NCBI RefSeq assembly: GCF_003119195.2
Contig: NZ_CP022253.1
Location: 2,799,001 to 2,863,000, forward strand
Origin: Azospirillum baldaniorum
Lineage (GTDB): Bacteria > Pseudomonadota > Alphaproteobacteria > Azospirillales > Azospirillaceae
Length of the DNA stretch: 64,000 nt
Reading direction: 5' to 3'
Shown here: positions 51,980 through 60,713 of the stretch, in pieces
Layout: each line of letters opens with the position of its first letter
How positions within the stretch are numbered: position 1 is the first letter of the stretch
Translations under genes and position numbers: made by a program
Notes under the pieces: model-generated
The model's database searches: none
Told to the model about the DNA's origin: nothing
The model's input: the letters and a program-made list of their open reading frames with translations, nothing else

Positions 51980-54900
51980 ATGACCCCCTACGCCGAACTC
52001 CAGGTCTCGACCAGCTTCACCTTCCTGGAGGGCGCGTCCCACCCGGACGAGCTGGCGCTGACCGCCGCCAGCCTTGGCCACGCCGCCGTCGCGGTGACGG
52101 ACCGCAACTCGCTGGCCGGGGTGGTGCAGGCGCACGCCGCCGCCCGCAAGCACGGGCTGCGCCTGATCGTCGGCTGCCGGCTGGACCTGACCGACGCGGA
52201 CAGCCTGCTCGCCTACCCCACCGACCGGGCGGCCTACGCGCGGCTGTCGCGGCTGCTGACGCTGGGCAAGCGGCGAGCGCCCAAGGGCGCCTGCTTCATC
52301 ACCCGCGCCGATGTGCTGGACCATGCGGAGGGGATGCTGTTCCTGCTGGTGCCGCCGGACAACCGCGACCCCGCCTTCGTCCACGCGCTGCGCGGCTGGC
52401 GCAACGATCTGGGGGACCGCCTGCACCTCGCCGCCAGCCACCGCTACCGCGGCGACGACCAGCGGCGGCTGTCCTGGCTCGCCGGGCTGGCCGAGGCGGA
52501 GCGGGTGCCGCTGGTGGCGACCAACGACGTGCTCTACCACACGCCCGCCCGCCGCCCGCTGGCCGACGTGATGACCTGCATCCGCAGCGGCACGACCATC
52601 GACGAGGCGGGCTGGCGCCTGTCCGCCAACGCCGAGCGGCACCTGAAGGCCGGGGTGGAGATGGCCCGCCTGTTCCACCGCCACCCCGACGCCGTCGCCC
52701 GCACGGTGGAGATCGCCGCCGCCTGCCGCTTCTCGCTGGAGGAGCTGCGCTACGAATACCCGGACGAGGTCGCCGAGGACGGGCGCAGTCCGCAGGAGAC
52801 GCTGACCAACCTGACCTGGGCCGGGGCGGTCCAGCGCTATCCGGACGGCGTGCCGGAGACGGTGGCGCAGACCCTGCACCGCGAATTGGCGTTGATCGGG
52901 CGACTCGATTACGCACCCTATTTCCTGACGGTGCACGACATCGTCCGCCACGCCCGCTCGCAGGACATCCTCTGCCAGGGCCGTGGCTCGGCGGCCAATT
53001 CGGCGGTCTGCTATTGCCTGGGCATCACCTCGGTCGATCCCGCCACCACCAGGTTGCTGTTCGAACGCTTCATCTCCTCGGCCCGCAACGAGCCGCCGGA
53101 CATCGACGTGGATTTCGAGCATGAGAAGCGCGAGAAGGTCATCCAGTACATCTACGAAAAATACGGACGCGAGCGGGCCGGGCTGACCGCCACCGTCATC
53201 CGCTACCGCGCCCGCGGCGCCATCCGCGAGGTCGGCAAGGCCATGGGCCTGTCCGCCGATCTGGTGGCGCGGCTGTCCTCCTCCGTCTGGGGCTGGAGCC
53301 GCCACGGCGTGGACGGGGAGCGCGCCCGGCAATACGGCTTCGACCCCGACGACCCGCGGCTCCGCCAGACGCTGGAGCTGGCGCAGGAGCTGATCGGCTT
53401 CCCCCGCCACCTGTCGCAGCATGTCGGCGGCTTCGTCATCACCCGCGGCCCCCTGAGCGATCTGTGCCCCATCGCCAACGCCGCCATGAAGGACCGCACG
53501 ACCATCGAGTGGGACAAGGACGACATCGACGCGCTGGGCATCCTGAAGGTGGACGTGCTGGCGCTGGGGATGCTGACCTGCCTGCACCGCGGCTTCGATC
53601 TGCTGAAGCAGCACTATGACAGCGACCTCACGCTGGCGACGGTGCCGCAGGGGGACCCGGCGACCTACGACATGCTGTGCCGGGCCGACAGCCTGGGCGT
53701 CTTCCAGGTGGAAAGCCGGGCGCAGATGTCCATGCTGCCCCGCCTGCGGCCCAAGAAGTTCTACGATCTGGTGATCCAGGTCGCGATCGTGCGGCCCGGC
53801 CCGATCCAGGGCGACATGGTCCACCCCTACCTGCGCCGCCGCAGCGGCGAGGAGGTCGTGACCTACCCCTCAAAGGATCTGGAGGCGGTGCTGGACAGGA
53901 CGCTGGGCGTGCCGCTGTTCCAGGAACAGGCGATGCAGATCGCCATCGTCGGCGCCGGCTTCAGCGCGGAGGACGCCGACCGGCTGCGCCGCGCCATGGC
54001 GACCTTCCGCAAGACCGGAGAGGTCCAGCTCTTCCGCGACCGGTTCATCGAGGGCATGGTCGGGAAAGACTACGACCGCGCCTTCGCCGAGCGCTGCTTC
54101 CAGCAGATCGAGGGGTTCGGCGAATACGGCTTCCCCGAGAGCCACGCGGCGAGCTTCGCCCTGCTGGCCTATGTGTCGGCCTGGATGAAGTGCCATCACC
54201 CGGACGTCTTCGCGGCGGCGCTGCTGAACAGCCAGCCCATGGGCTTCTACGCCCCCGCCCAGATCGTCCGCGACGCCCGCGAGCATGGGGTGATTGTGCT
54301 GCCCCCGGACGTGAACGCCTCCGACTGGGACTGCACGCTGGAACCGCTTTCCAAAACGGAAACGCATACCCTCTCCCCTCTGGGGAGAGGGGAGGGTGAG
54401 GGGGATGCGCATGTGCCGAACGTTCCAGAGCAGCGAATCCCCCTCACCCCAACCCTCTCCCCAGAGGGGAGAGGGAGCACTGGAAACATCCGCCATGCCC
54501 TGCGCCTTGGCCTGCGGCTGGTCCGGGGGATGGACGAGGAGGACGCGCATCAGCTCGTGCTCTGCCGCGGGGCGGGCTACCGCGATCCCTACGACCTGTG
54601 GCGCCGCGCGCGCATGCCGGTCTCCGGGCTGGAGCGGCTGGCCAAGGCCGACGCCTTCCGCTCCGTCGGGCTGGACCGGCGGGCCGCGCTGTGGGCGGTG
54701 AAGGCGTTGGGGGCGCAGCCGCTGCCGCTGTTCGCCGGCCTCGCCGACTCCGCTCAGGACGAGCCCCAGGCCCTCCTGCCCGCCATGGCGCTGGGCGAGC
54801 ATGTGGTGATGGACTACGGCAGCCTGTGCCTGTCGCTGAAGGCGCATCCCATGGCGCTGCTGCGCGATGGCTTCGCCGGCGTGGCCCCGACCGAACGGCT

Positions 54901-55264
54901 GGGCAAGGTGCGGGCCGGCACGCGGCTGACCGTGGCGGGGCTGGCGCTGGTCCGGCAGCGGCCGGGCAGCGCCGAGGGCGTGGTCTTCATCACGTTGGAG
55001 GACGAGACCGGCATCGCCAACCTCGTCATCATGCCGGACGTGTTCGAGCAGTTCCGCAAGGCGATCATCGGCGCCCGCCTGATCGCCGCCACCGGCCGGG
55101 TGGAGCGCCGCGGCAAGCCCAACCTGGAAGGCGGCGAGGTCATCCACCTGCGTGTCGAGCGGCTGAGCGACCTGACGCACCGGCTGCGCGACCTGACGGA
55201 CCCCGACGCGCTGCCCAACCGCTCCGCCGCCGCGGTCTTCCCGGAGGGGCGGAATTTCCGCTGA
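51980..55264 (+). CDS. dnaE2: Error-prone DNA polymerase DnaE2 (with in-frame palindromic insertion)
   Basis: A 1094-residue C-family polymerase for SOS mutagenesis, recruited by ImuB. PHP domain at the N-terminus (YAELQVSTSFTFLEGASHPD), catalytic Asp residues in EPPDIDVDFEHEKRE and GILKVDVLALGML, finger region PGPIQGDMVHPYLRRR and C-terminal OB domain (TVAGLALVRQRPGSAEGVVF, ETGIANLVIMPDVFEQFR). Between WDCTLEP and IRHALRLG, residues about 797-832 are an extra segment encoded by a palindromic element (54369-54475) and read through in frame. Length is otherwise normal. Start ATG 51980, ten bases past imuB; same operon. Confidence 0.94.
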   Translation: MTPYAELQVSTSFTFLEGASHPDELALTAASLGHAAVAVTDRNSLAGVVQAHAAARKHGLRLIVGCRLDLTDADSLLAYPTDRAAYARLSRLLTLGKRRAPKGACFITRADVLDHAEGMLFLLVPPDNRDPAFVHALRGWRNDLGDRLHLAASHRYRGDDQRRLSWLAGLAEAERVPLVATNDVLYHTPARRPLADVMTCIRSGTTIDEAGWRLSANAERHLKAGVEMARLFHRHPDAVARTVEIAAACRFSLEELRYEYPDEVAEDGRSPQETLTNLTWAGAVQRYPDGVPETVAQTLHRELALIGRLDYAPYFLTVHDIVRHARSQDILCQGRGSAANSAVCYCLGITSVDPATTRLLFERFISSARNEPPDIDVDFEHEKREKVIQYIYEKYGRERAGLTATVIRYRARGAIREVGKAMGLSADLVARLSSSVWGWSRHGVDGERARQYGFDPDDPRLRQTLELAQELIGFPRHLSQHVGGFVITRGPLSDLCPIANAAMKDRTTIEWDKDDIDALGILKVDVLALGMLTCLHRGFDLLKQHYDSDLTLATVPQGDPATYDMLCRADSLGVFQVESRAQMSMLPRLRPKKFYDLVIQVAIVRPGPIQGDMVHPYLRRRSGEEVVTYPSKDLEAVLDRTLGVPLFQEQAMQIAIVGAGFSAEDADRLRRAMATFRKTGEVQLFRDRFIEGMVGKDYDRAFAERCFQQIEGFGEYGFPESHAASFALLAYVSAWMKCHHPDVFAAALLNSQPMGFYAPAQIVRDAREHGVIVLPPDVNASDWDCTLEPLSKTETHTLSPLGRGEGEGDAHVPNVPEQRIPLTPTLSPEGRGSTGNIRHALRLGLRLVRGMDEEDAHQLVLCRGAGYRDPYDLWRRARMPVSGLERLAKADAFRSVGLDRRAALWAVKALGAQPLPLFAGLADSAQDEPQALLPAMALGEHVVMDYGSLCLSLKAHPMALLRDGFAGVAPTERLGKVRAGTRLTVAGLALVRQRPGSAEGVVFITLEDETGIANLVIMPDVFEQFRKAIIGARLIAATGRVERRGKPNLEGGEVIHLRVERLSDLTHRLRDLTDPDALPNRSAAAVFPEGRNFR
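54369..54475. repeat. Palindromic element inside dnaE2 (copy 7)
   Basis: Two arms of 22 bp, 54369-54390 and 54454-54475, are perfect complements; each arm is itself palindromic (CTCTCCCC-TCT-GGGGAGAG). The same arm type is in copy 4 near yejF. The element is translated as about 36 residues, including LTPTLSPEGRG near its right end, and leaves the dnaE2 frame open. Confidence 0.9.
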
Positions 55265-55285
55265 GGAACGGTTGGAAAGGAGCGG

Positions 55286-55864
55286 TCAGTCGATCAGGTC
55301 CGCGACCTCGCGCACCCGGCCGTTGTCGATCATGAACTGGACCAGATCGGGCCGCTCCCGGCCATAGCTCCGATGGCGGGCGCGGACGGCGGCGACCAGT
55401 TCGCCCCGGCGCTCCAGGATCTCATCGGCGAATTCGATCATGCGCAGGTTGGGCCACGCCTTGTGGCGGATGCCGACCACGGCGGCCATCGCCTCGGCGG
55501 CGGGGCGGTCGGGGCTGGCCTGGGCCAGGATCATGGTCAGGGCGGCGGTCGAGCGCGAAATGCCGGCGTGGCAATGGACCAGCAGCCCGCCCACCCCGGT
55601 CGGCTCGGTCATCAGGTCGCGCCCGAAGGCCAGGATGCGCTCGACGTCCGCGCGCTGCGGCAGGGACTGGCCCATGTAGGGGTCGATGATGTCGTGGAAG
55701 CGCAGTTCCAGCCGCTTGTGCTCGCCGTAGGAACCGAAGGCGGTCGGCTCCGGATGGCCGGGGTCGAGGATCGACAGGACGTGGGTCACACCGGCCTCGC
55801 AGAAGCCGTTCAGCTCCTCGATGCCGCAGACGGTCAGTCCGAAGGGAACGAAATCGCGGGCCAT
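55286..55864 (-). CDS. Tyrosine phosphatase family protein (dual-specificity type)
   Basis: A 192-residue Cys-dependent phosphatase. The P-loop is VHCHAGISRSTAALT, Cys98 and Arg104 (CX5R), with a likely general acid Asp61 in HDIIDPY. The fold start (VCGIEELNGF) and EHKRLELRFHDI are of the dual-specificity/cyclin-type group. No signal peptide; substrate unknown. Start ATG 55864 with ACGAGGACC upstream; convergent with dnaE2. Confidence 0.9.
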   Translation of the reverse strand: MARDFVPFGLTVCGIEELNGFCEAGVTHVLSILDPGHPEPTAFGSYGEHKRLELRFHDIIDPYMGQSLPQRADVERILAFGRDLMTEPTGVGGLLVHCHAGISRSTAALTMILAQASPDRPAAEAMAAVVGIRHKAWPNLRMIEFADEILERRGELVAAVRARHRSYGRERPDLVQFMIDNGRVREVADLID

Positions 55865-55953
55865 GGTCCTCGTCTCTTGCCGTGCGCGCGGAGGGCGGCG
55901 CGGTTCGCATGTGGCGCCGCCGGTCCGTGCCGTCAAGCCGATCAGAGGCCCGA

Positions 55954-56031
55954 TCAGAGGACGTTGAACAGGTACAGCAGAAGAATGATCGGAATGGGAA
56001 TACCGACAAGCCACAGCAAAACGCCCTTCAT
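55954..56031 (-). CDS. Very small single-TM membrane protein (25 aa)
   Basis: A 25-residue product MKGVLLWLVGIPIPIILLLY then LFNVL: one short hydrophobic helix, with two IP pairs in the middle. The start at 56031 has GGGAGCG six bases upstream. I recall very similar small proteins (MK.VLLWL.GIPIPIIILLY) as widespread in Proteobacteria without function; this is memory and not a search. It lies between the phosphatase and DTW genes, both on the same strand, and is below usual gene-finder limits. Confidence 0.8.
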   Translation of the reverse strand: MKGVLLWLVGIPIPIILLLYLFNVL

Positions 56032-56160
56032 GGATCGCTCCCTTGGTTGAGGCCCGAGCGGCCGATGCAATCCCCAACAGCGCAACAGCGCATTGGTTGC
56101 CACGGCCGCCCTGGTCGAGGGGGGCTTACCCGGAAAGGACGATCCCGGAAGAGGTGCGGA

Positions 56161-56886
56161 TTATTCCGCCCCGTCCTGATCCTGGGCCTGATTTGGCGCC
56201 TGATCCGCAGCCTGATCGGCAACCGTTTCCGCCGCCTCCGGGCGGGGCGGCAGAACGGGACGCGGGCGCGGCGCGCGCAGCTTCTTCAGCAGCAGCGCGA
56301 AGGGCTTCAGCGCGCGGTCGAGGACCGCCGGTTCGGCCTCCAGCCGCGACAGCAGGAAAGCAGCGGCCTCCAGGGTCGACACGCTGTCGCGTCGCGGCTC
56401 CTTGCGGGCCTGCCCGTAGAGGGAGCGGAACTGCGGGTTCAGCACGATGCGGCGGCATTTCAGGAGCCACGGGTTGCGCCACCACAGCGTCTTGGCCTGG
56501 CTCCAGGTGCCGTCCAGGACGATGACGCCCTCCAGGTCGCCCAGCACCAGCTCGCTGTCCTTCTGCGGGACGCCGCCCTTGTCCACCACGGACACCTCCG
56601 GCAGAGGGGCCGCACCCTGCTTGACCGGGCCGAGATAGAGCACGCCCCAGCGCTTGTAATCGACCTCGCGCCCCAGGATGCGCTTCAGGTTCGACCAGCT
56701 CAGCCCCACCTTCAGCGCGGAGTTTTTGAACTGGAGATGGGCGATCTGCGCGGTGCCCAGCGTCTCGCGCTTCTCCTGCGGGTGCTGGAGGATGAGCAGG
56801 AAGACGGCGTTGTCGATCGGCTCCACCGCCTCGCAAACGCACAAATGCATAGGTTTTAGGCAGGTGGGGCAAGGTTCGGCGTGCAT
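56161..56886 (-). CDS. DTW-domain tRNA-uridine aminocarboxypropyltransferase
   Basis: A 241-residue protein with an N-terminal Cys4 metal site (CPTCLKPMHLCVC, Cys6, Cys9, Cys16, Cys18) and the DTW motif with its flanks (VIVLDGTWSQAKTLWWRNP). DTW proteins (TapT/YfiP) transfer an aminocarboxypropyl group from SAM to uridine in tRNA. The C-terminus is an acidic and Gln-rich tail (QAADQAPNQAQDQDGAE). Start set at MHAEPCPTC (56886); an ATG at 56910 would add 8 residues. Confidence 0.9.
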   Translation of the reverse strand: MHAEPCPTCLKPMHLCVCEAVEPIDNAVFLLILQHPQEKRETLGTAQIAHLQFKNSALKVGLSWSNLKRILGREVDYKRWGVLYLGPVKQGAAPLPEVSVVDKGGVPQKDSELVLGDLEGVIVLDGTWSQAKTLWWRNPWLLKCRRIVLNPQFRSLYGQARKEPRRDSVSTLEAAAFLLSRLEAEPAVLDRALKPFALLLKKLRAPRPRPVLPPRPEAAETVADQAADQAPNQAQDQDGAE

Positions 56887-57134
56887 GGTCGGTCTCGGAA
56901 GAAGGAACATCGGCGGAAAAAGCGGGAGGCGGGGACTATGAGCGTCCCATCCGAAAAAAGAAACGGGGCCTGAAAAAGAAACTGGGCGCATTAAAGTTTG
57001 CATAACGCGTGATCTGCATCACTTAGAGGCCTGGACCTTGCATGATAGCGTCCAGACACACAGGACGGGTTGGGCCGAGGGCGGCCGACAGGACCGCTCC
57101 CCAGGCTCTCCCGACGCTCAGAAGGAGGCTTGCC

Positions 57135-57305
57135 ATGCTGCCCGCTCATTTGGCCGCCCGCTTGCTGGAGCAACGCCGGGCTCAGGAATCGGCGGAATTC
57201 GCCCGGCAACTGCCGCTCTACGCGGACGACGCGCCCTTTCCGCCCGACGCCGATCCGGATACCGAGACCGGGCATCCCCTGCCCGACTGGGCCACCAACT
57301 ACTGA
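57135..57305 (+). CDS. Small acidic protein of unknown function (56 aa)
   Basis: A 56-residue acidic protein MLPAHLAARLLEQRRAQESA then LPLYADDAPFPPDADPDTE and ending HPLPDWATNY. No family recognised. The ribosome site AGAAGGAGG seven bases before the ATG is strong, so translation is likely. It is convergent with imuA, 59 bases away. A weaker CtrA-like box (TTAA-N7-ATAAC, one mismatch) lies at 56991-57006. Confidence 0.65.
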   Translation: MLPAHLAARLLEQRRAQESAEFARQLPLYADDAPFPPDADPDTETGHPLPDWATNY

Positions 57306-57364
57306 CCGGAAAACGACGGGCGGCTGTCGTGTAAGCGACATGACCGCCTATCCTTCCGTCCGCA

Positions 57365-58174
57365 TCACGCCACCTCGGCCCAGGACGGTCCGTGTCCACC
57401 CGTCGGAGCCGGACGCCGAACCGGGGTGGACGTGGATGCCGGCGCGGGAACGGCCTGCTCCGGTGCTTGCGCCGGGACCAGGGCACCGTCACGCCAGTCC
57501 AGAAGCCACGACCCCGGGCGACCACCCCGGCAGCGCTCCAGCTCGGCGCGCCAGCGCGGATCGCTGACGCCCGGCTCCGCCGTCCAACTGGGCGCCGGCG
57601 CGATCCGCCAGCGGGTGACCGCCGCGCTCGCCGCCGAGCGGCGGGCGGTGTTCTGCAACAGGAATCCCGTCACACCCGACGACTCGGCGGCCAGCTGCAG
57701 CCGGCGGCTCGCCGTCAGGTCCAGCCCCCCGACCTCCCCCAGCACGGCGGACAGCCGCTTGCAGCGCAGCGCCTCCTCCATCGCCCACAGGGCGTCGGCG
57801 TCGCGGGTCGCGCGCACGGCGATCAGCCGGTCCGGCGTCAGCCCATAGGCGGCCAGCCCGGCGGCGTGCAGGTCGCGCCCGCGCACGACCCACAGCGCGG
57901 GCGCCGCCGCGCTGGCGAGGCGGGCCAGCAGATGCGCGGCGAAGGCCGTCCCGGCCCCCGGCTCCTCCCCCGCCACCTCGTGCAGGCAGCCGAGCGGCAA
58001 CCCTCCCGCCGGAAAGGCTCCGTCGAGATCCGGCAGGCCGAAGGGCAGCACCCGCGCCCCCTCCCCGCCCAGCCCTTCCAGGCCCCGGATGCGGGCGCGC
58101 AGATCGGCCAGAACGGCCGCCCGGTCCGGCGGGGGCGCTTCGATGGAGGACTCAGGCACAGGAAGTTCGGGCAT
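57365..58174 (-). CDS. imuA: SOS mutagenesis accessory protein ImuA
   Basis: A 269-residue RecA-like fold protein that helps ImuB and DnaE2 act at damaged DNA. Landmarks: LRARIRGLEGLGGEGARVLPF, the phosphate-binding region GGLPLGCLHEVAGEEPGAGTAFAAHLLARL, LWVVRGRDLHAAGLAAYGL and SSGVTGFLLQNTARR. The C-terminal end is Pro-rich. Start ATG 58174, 27 bases past a LexA box. In many alphaproteobacteria imuA is directly upstream of imuB; here it is about 2.1 kb past dnaE2 and on the other strand. Confidence 0.92.
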   Translation of the reverse strand: MPELPVPESSIEAPPPDRAAVLADLRARIRGLEGLGGEGARVLPFGLPDLDGAFPAGGLPLGCLHEVAGEEPGAGTAFAAHLLARLASAAAPALWVVRGRDLHAAGLAAYGLTPDRLIAVRATRDADALWAMEEALRCKRLSAVLGEVGGLDLTASRRLQLAAESSGVTGFLLQNTARRSAASAAVTRWRIAPAPSWTAEPGVSDPRWRAELERCRGGRPGSWLLDWRDGALVPAQAPEQAVPAPASTSTPVRRPAPTGGHGPSWAEVA

Positions 58175-58200
58175 GACTTGCTTCCGCTGAGCAGGTATTT

Positions 58201-58215
58201 GTTCCTGATATGCTC
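58201..58215 (-). promoter_or_regulatory. LexA (SOS) box upstream of imuA
   Basis: On the plus strand GTTC-N7-GCTC, i.e. GAGC-N7-GAAC on the coding strand: one mismatch from the GAAC-N7-GAAC LexA site. It is 27 bases upstream of the imuA ATG at 58174, the proper place for repression. Confidence 0.7.
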
Positions 58216-58256
58216 TATCATGCCCCATCTGCCCAGGGGAGTCCGGAAATGCGAAA

Positions 58257-58280
58257 GGGGGCGCCCTTTCGGACGCCCCC
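58257..58280 (-). terminator. Terminator hairpin of the Tim44-like gene
   Basis: On the minus strand GGGGGCG, ten-base loop, CGCCCCC, then TTTCGC: a 7-bp GC stem 32 bases past the stop at 58312, ahead of imuA. Confidence 0.65.
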
Positions 58281-58311
58281 CCGCAAGACCGGTTGAGGAG
58301 TGGAGAGTGGA

Positions 58312-59388
58312 TCAGCCGGCCTGTTGGATCGCCGACAGGACCCAGCGCCCGCCGCGCGGACGGGTGAAGGTCCAGATTTCCGTGGCTTCGACCGGACGGT
58401 TCGGGTCGCCCTCGACCACGCGGTTGCTCGCGCGGTCCACCGTCACGTCGGTCAGCGAGAAGCGCATCGCCACGGTGGCGTATTCCACGTTGCCCTCGCG
58501 CCATGCCTCGGCCAGGTCGCCCTGGAGCAGGCGGACGTCGGACAGACGGTTGACCACGCCGCGGTTGTGGTTGGCCGCCAGTTCCTCGGTGAAGTAGGAG
58601 GCCATCTCCGGCGTCACGGCGCTGCGCAGGGCCGTCAGGTCCTCGCTGCCGTAGGCGGTCTGGACCGCGACCAGAGTCTGCTCGAACGCCTGATAGTCGG
58701 CCGGACCGATGCCCAGATCGTCACGGCGCACGCCCGGACGGCCGGAAGAAGCCGGACCCGCAGCGGCGCTGCCGCGAGCGCCACCACCCAGCGGGTTCGA
58801 GCGCGCGTCCACCGCCTCGCGGTTCATGGCGCCCGGATTCGGACCGGCATAGGCGGCGTTGGAAGCGCCCATGCCCGCCGGGCGCGCCGCGCCCGCCGAA
58901 CGGTTGCGGAAGAAGCGCATGGCCAGCCGGACCAGGAAGACGACCAGCAGGATCTGGAGGATGAAGCCCAGGATGCCCGCGAAGCTGCCCAGCCCGTCGA
59001 GGAAGCCGCCGCCGAACAGCATGCCGGCGATGCCGGCGCCGATCAGGCCGCCCATCAGGGCCGGCATGAAGCCGCCGCGCGAGAAGAAGCCGCCGCGCTG
59101 CGCCGCCGCCGGCGACGCCATGCCCGGCTGCTGCATGCCCGGCTGCTGGGCGCCCGGGGTCTGTGCCGGGGCCGCCGACCGCTCCATCGGGGCGGCGCGC
59201 GGCGCGGTGTTGGTCTGAGCCGGCGCCTCGTAGGTGCGCGAGCCGCGGCTGCCCGCGGAGCTGCTCTTGCCGGCGCGGGCGTCGGCGGTACCGGCGGTCA
59301 GCGCCACGGCCAGCGCCAGAGCGACGGCGCCGAAGGCGCGGGCCGGGGTGCGGGAAACGGTGCGGGGGGATCGCGTTTTCTGGGTCAT
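58312..59388 (-). CDS. Tim44-like domain protein
   Basis: A 358-residue membrane protein. The N-terminus is a basic signal with a short hydrophobic part (AFGAVALALAVALTAGTADA), followed by a low-complexity Ala/Gly/Gln region, one or two Gly-rich hydrophobic segments (about 108-155: MPALMGGLIGAGIAGMLFGG, GILGFILQILLVVFLVRLAM), and a C-terminal Tim44-like domain (about 225-355: FEQTLVAVQTAYGSEDLTAL, ATEIWTFTRPRGGRWVLSAI). Bacterial Tim44-like proteins are thought to act at the inner membrane in assembly; role unclear. Start ATG 59388. Confidence 0.88.
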   Translation of the reverse strand: MTQKTRSPRTVSRTPARAFGAVALALAVALTAGTADARAGKSSSAGSRGSRTYEAPAQTNTAPRAAPMERSAAPAQTPGAQQPGMQQPGMASPAAAQRGGFFSRGGFMPALMGGLIGAGIAGMLFGGGFLDGLGSFAGILGFILQILLVVFLVRLAMRFFRNRSAGAARPAGMGASNAAYAGPNPGAMNREAVDARSNPLGGGARGSAAAGPASSGRPGVRRDDLGIGPADYQAFEQTLVAVQTAYGSEDLTALRSAVTPEMASYFTEELAANHNRGVVNRLSDVRLLQGDLAEAWREGNVEYATVAMRFSLTDVTVDRASNRVVEGDPNRPVEATEIWTFTRPRGGRWVLSAIQQAG

Positions 59389-59526
59389 GGCCGTGTTCGG
59401 TAAAGCCCTCGGTTCGGGGGACGCTCACTCATGTAGCGTCCTCCTATATGGTATGGCTGCCCTGCTGTTTTAGAGGGACCACAACCAAACCGGCCAAAAA
59501 ATACGCAAACCGCGTGCGGCGCCCGA

Positions 59527-59763
59527 TCAGGCGGAGGCGCGCTCCCACACGATTTCCCCTCTATGGAAAGACCCCGCACCGGCCGGAACCACCGGCGTCA
59601 GCGGCGCGGCGGCCGTCCGTTCCGTTGCCCGCAGCGACGCCCAGACGCGGCGGCGGACCTCGATCTGGCGGCGGCAATCGCGCGAGCAGTAGAGCGGCGC
59701 CGGGCCGCGCGGCGAACTGCGGCGGAACGGCTGTCCGCAGCAGGCGCAATAGAGTGTGGTCAT
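59527..59763 (-). CDS. Small zinc-ribbon-like protein (78 aa)
   Basis: A 78-residue protein with paired Cys: MTTLYCACCGQPFR (Cys6, Cys9) and PLYCSRDCRRQ (Cys26, Cys30), the spacing of a small treble-clef/zinc ribbon. The rest is basic then polar. Ribosome site AGGGAGGATC lies seven bases before the ATG 59763. No family name; a DNA- or RNA-binding role is possible but not shown. Confidence 0.72.
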   Translation of the reverse strand: MTTLYCACCGQPFRRSSPRGPAPLYCSRDCRRQIEVRRRVWASLRATERTAAAPLTPVVPAGAGSFHRGEIVWERASA

Positions 59764-60245
59764 GACGATCCTCCCTGCTTTTTCCGATGACTGGTGCCCC
59801 GCCCATCACCCTGTGAAGCGGTTGCCCGTTCGGTTTTTTTCGGTCTAAAGTCTCGACCTGCGCGCACCATTGTTGTGCTTCGGGACGCTCCAGACCAGAG
59901 ATGCCTTCGGCATATGGCTGCCCGAAAACCCGGTGATTCCGGAATAATCGTCGCAACAACAATCGCTTGGCTTCCGCAAATCCGGATTGCGCGTCCATTC
60001 GTCGCATCCGGTCGTCACCCCCCTCTCCGTTCGGACGATGACCCTGCGTCCGCCCGATCATCCGTATGACGACGGCCCCGTCCGGGCCGTGAGCGCGTCC
60101 GTGGTGCCGGACACCCGATGGAGATAGGCCGGGAACCGCGGGGGACAGCCGCGGGTTGCTCAACCCGACACGCCCGACCGGCACCGCCCACGGCTTCCTC
60201 CGCCGGCGGCTCCCCACGGCGGCTCTCCTGCTCCGGTGAAGCCCC
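59764..60245. other. Intergenic region between the zinc-ribbon and DUF4112 genes
   Basis: 482 bases without a supported gene. It contains hairpins ACGGCCC-CGTCC-GGGCCGT (60072-60090) and ATGCC-TTC-GGCAT (near 59908-59920), and an upstream T run near 59835-59842. Possibly promoters for both flanking genes; a 91-codon frame at 59794-60069 lacks a start site and is not supported. Confidence 0.5.
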
Positions 60246-60668
60246 ATGAGCGACATCCGCACGCGTCCCGCGCCCACCACCACCCTCTCGGGCGTCGCCA
60301 CGGCGCCGCCGGTCATCTCCATCGATCTGGAACGGCTGGAACGGCTGCGCCGGCTGACCCGGCTGATGGACACGCGCTGGCGCGTTCCCGGCACCCGCAT
60401 TCCCTTCGGGCTGGACGGCATCGCCGCCCTGGTCCCGGTCGCCGGCAGCACGGCGACCACCGTGGTGGCCGCCTACATCATCATGGAGGCCGCCCGCTTC
60501 GACCTTCCGAAAAGCCTGATCGCCCGGATGATCGCCAACATGGCGGTGGACTGGGCCGGCGGTTCGGTCCCGGTGGTCGGCGCCCTCTTCGACATCGGCT
60601 TCAAGGCGAACCGCCGCAACCTGAACCTGCTGCTGGAGCATCTGGAGAACCGGCTGGCGACCGCCTGA
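60246..60668 (+). CDS. DUF4112 membrane protein
   Basis: A 140-residue DUF4112 protein: RLRRLTRLMDTRWRVPGTRI, FGLDGIAALVPVAGSTATTVV, and VDWAGGSVPVVGALFDIGFKANRRN are family marks, with two hydrophobic regions near 60-82 and 103-122. Function unknown; likely membrane-associated. Start ATG 60246. Ends 95 bases before hemN, and the FNR box lies between, so hemN has its own promoter. Confidence 0.9.
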   Translation: MSDIRTRPAPTTTLSGVATAPPVISIDLERLERLRRLTRLMDTRWRVPGTRIPFGLDGIAALVPVAGSTATTVVAAYIIMEAARFDLPKSLIARMIANMAVDWAGGSVPVVGALFDIGFKANRRNLNLLLEHLENRLATA

Positions 60669-60713
60669 CGGATGGGCCTGACGGATGGGCCTGACCGGCG
60701 GGCGTTCGAACGC

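Noticed and set aside
51356..53824. An 822-codon open frame antisense to imuB and dnaE2
   Set aside because: It mirrors the real genes' codon structure in high-GC DNA, has a low-complexity His/Gln/Gly/Ala/Arg composition and no ribosome site. It is a shadow.
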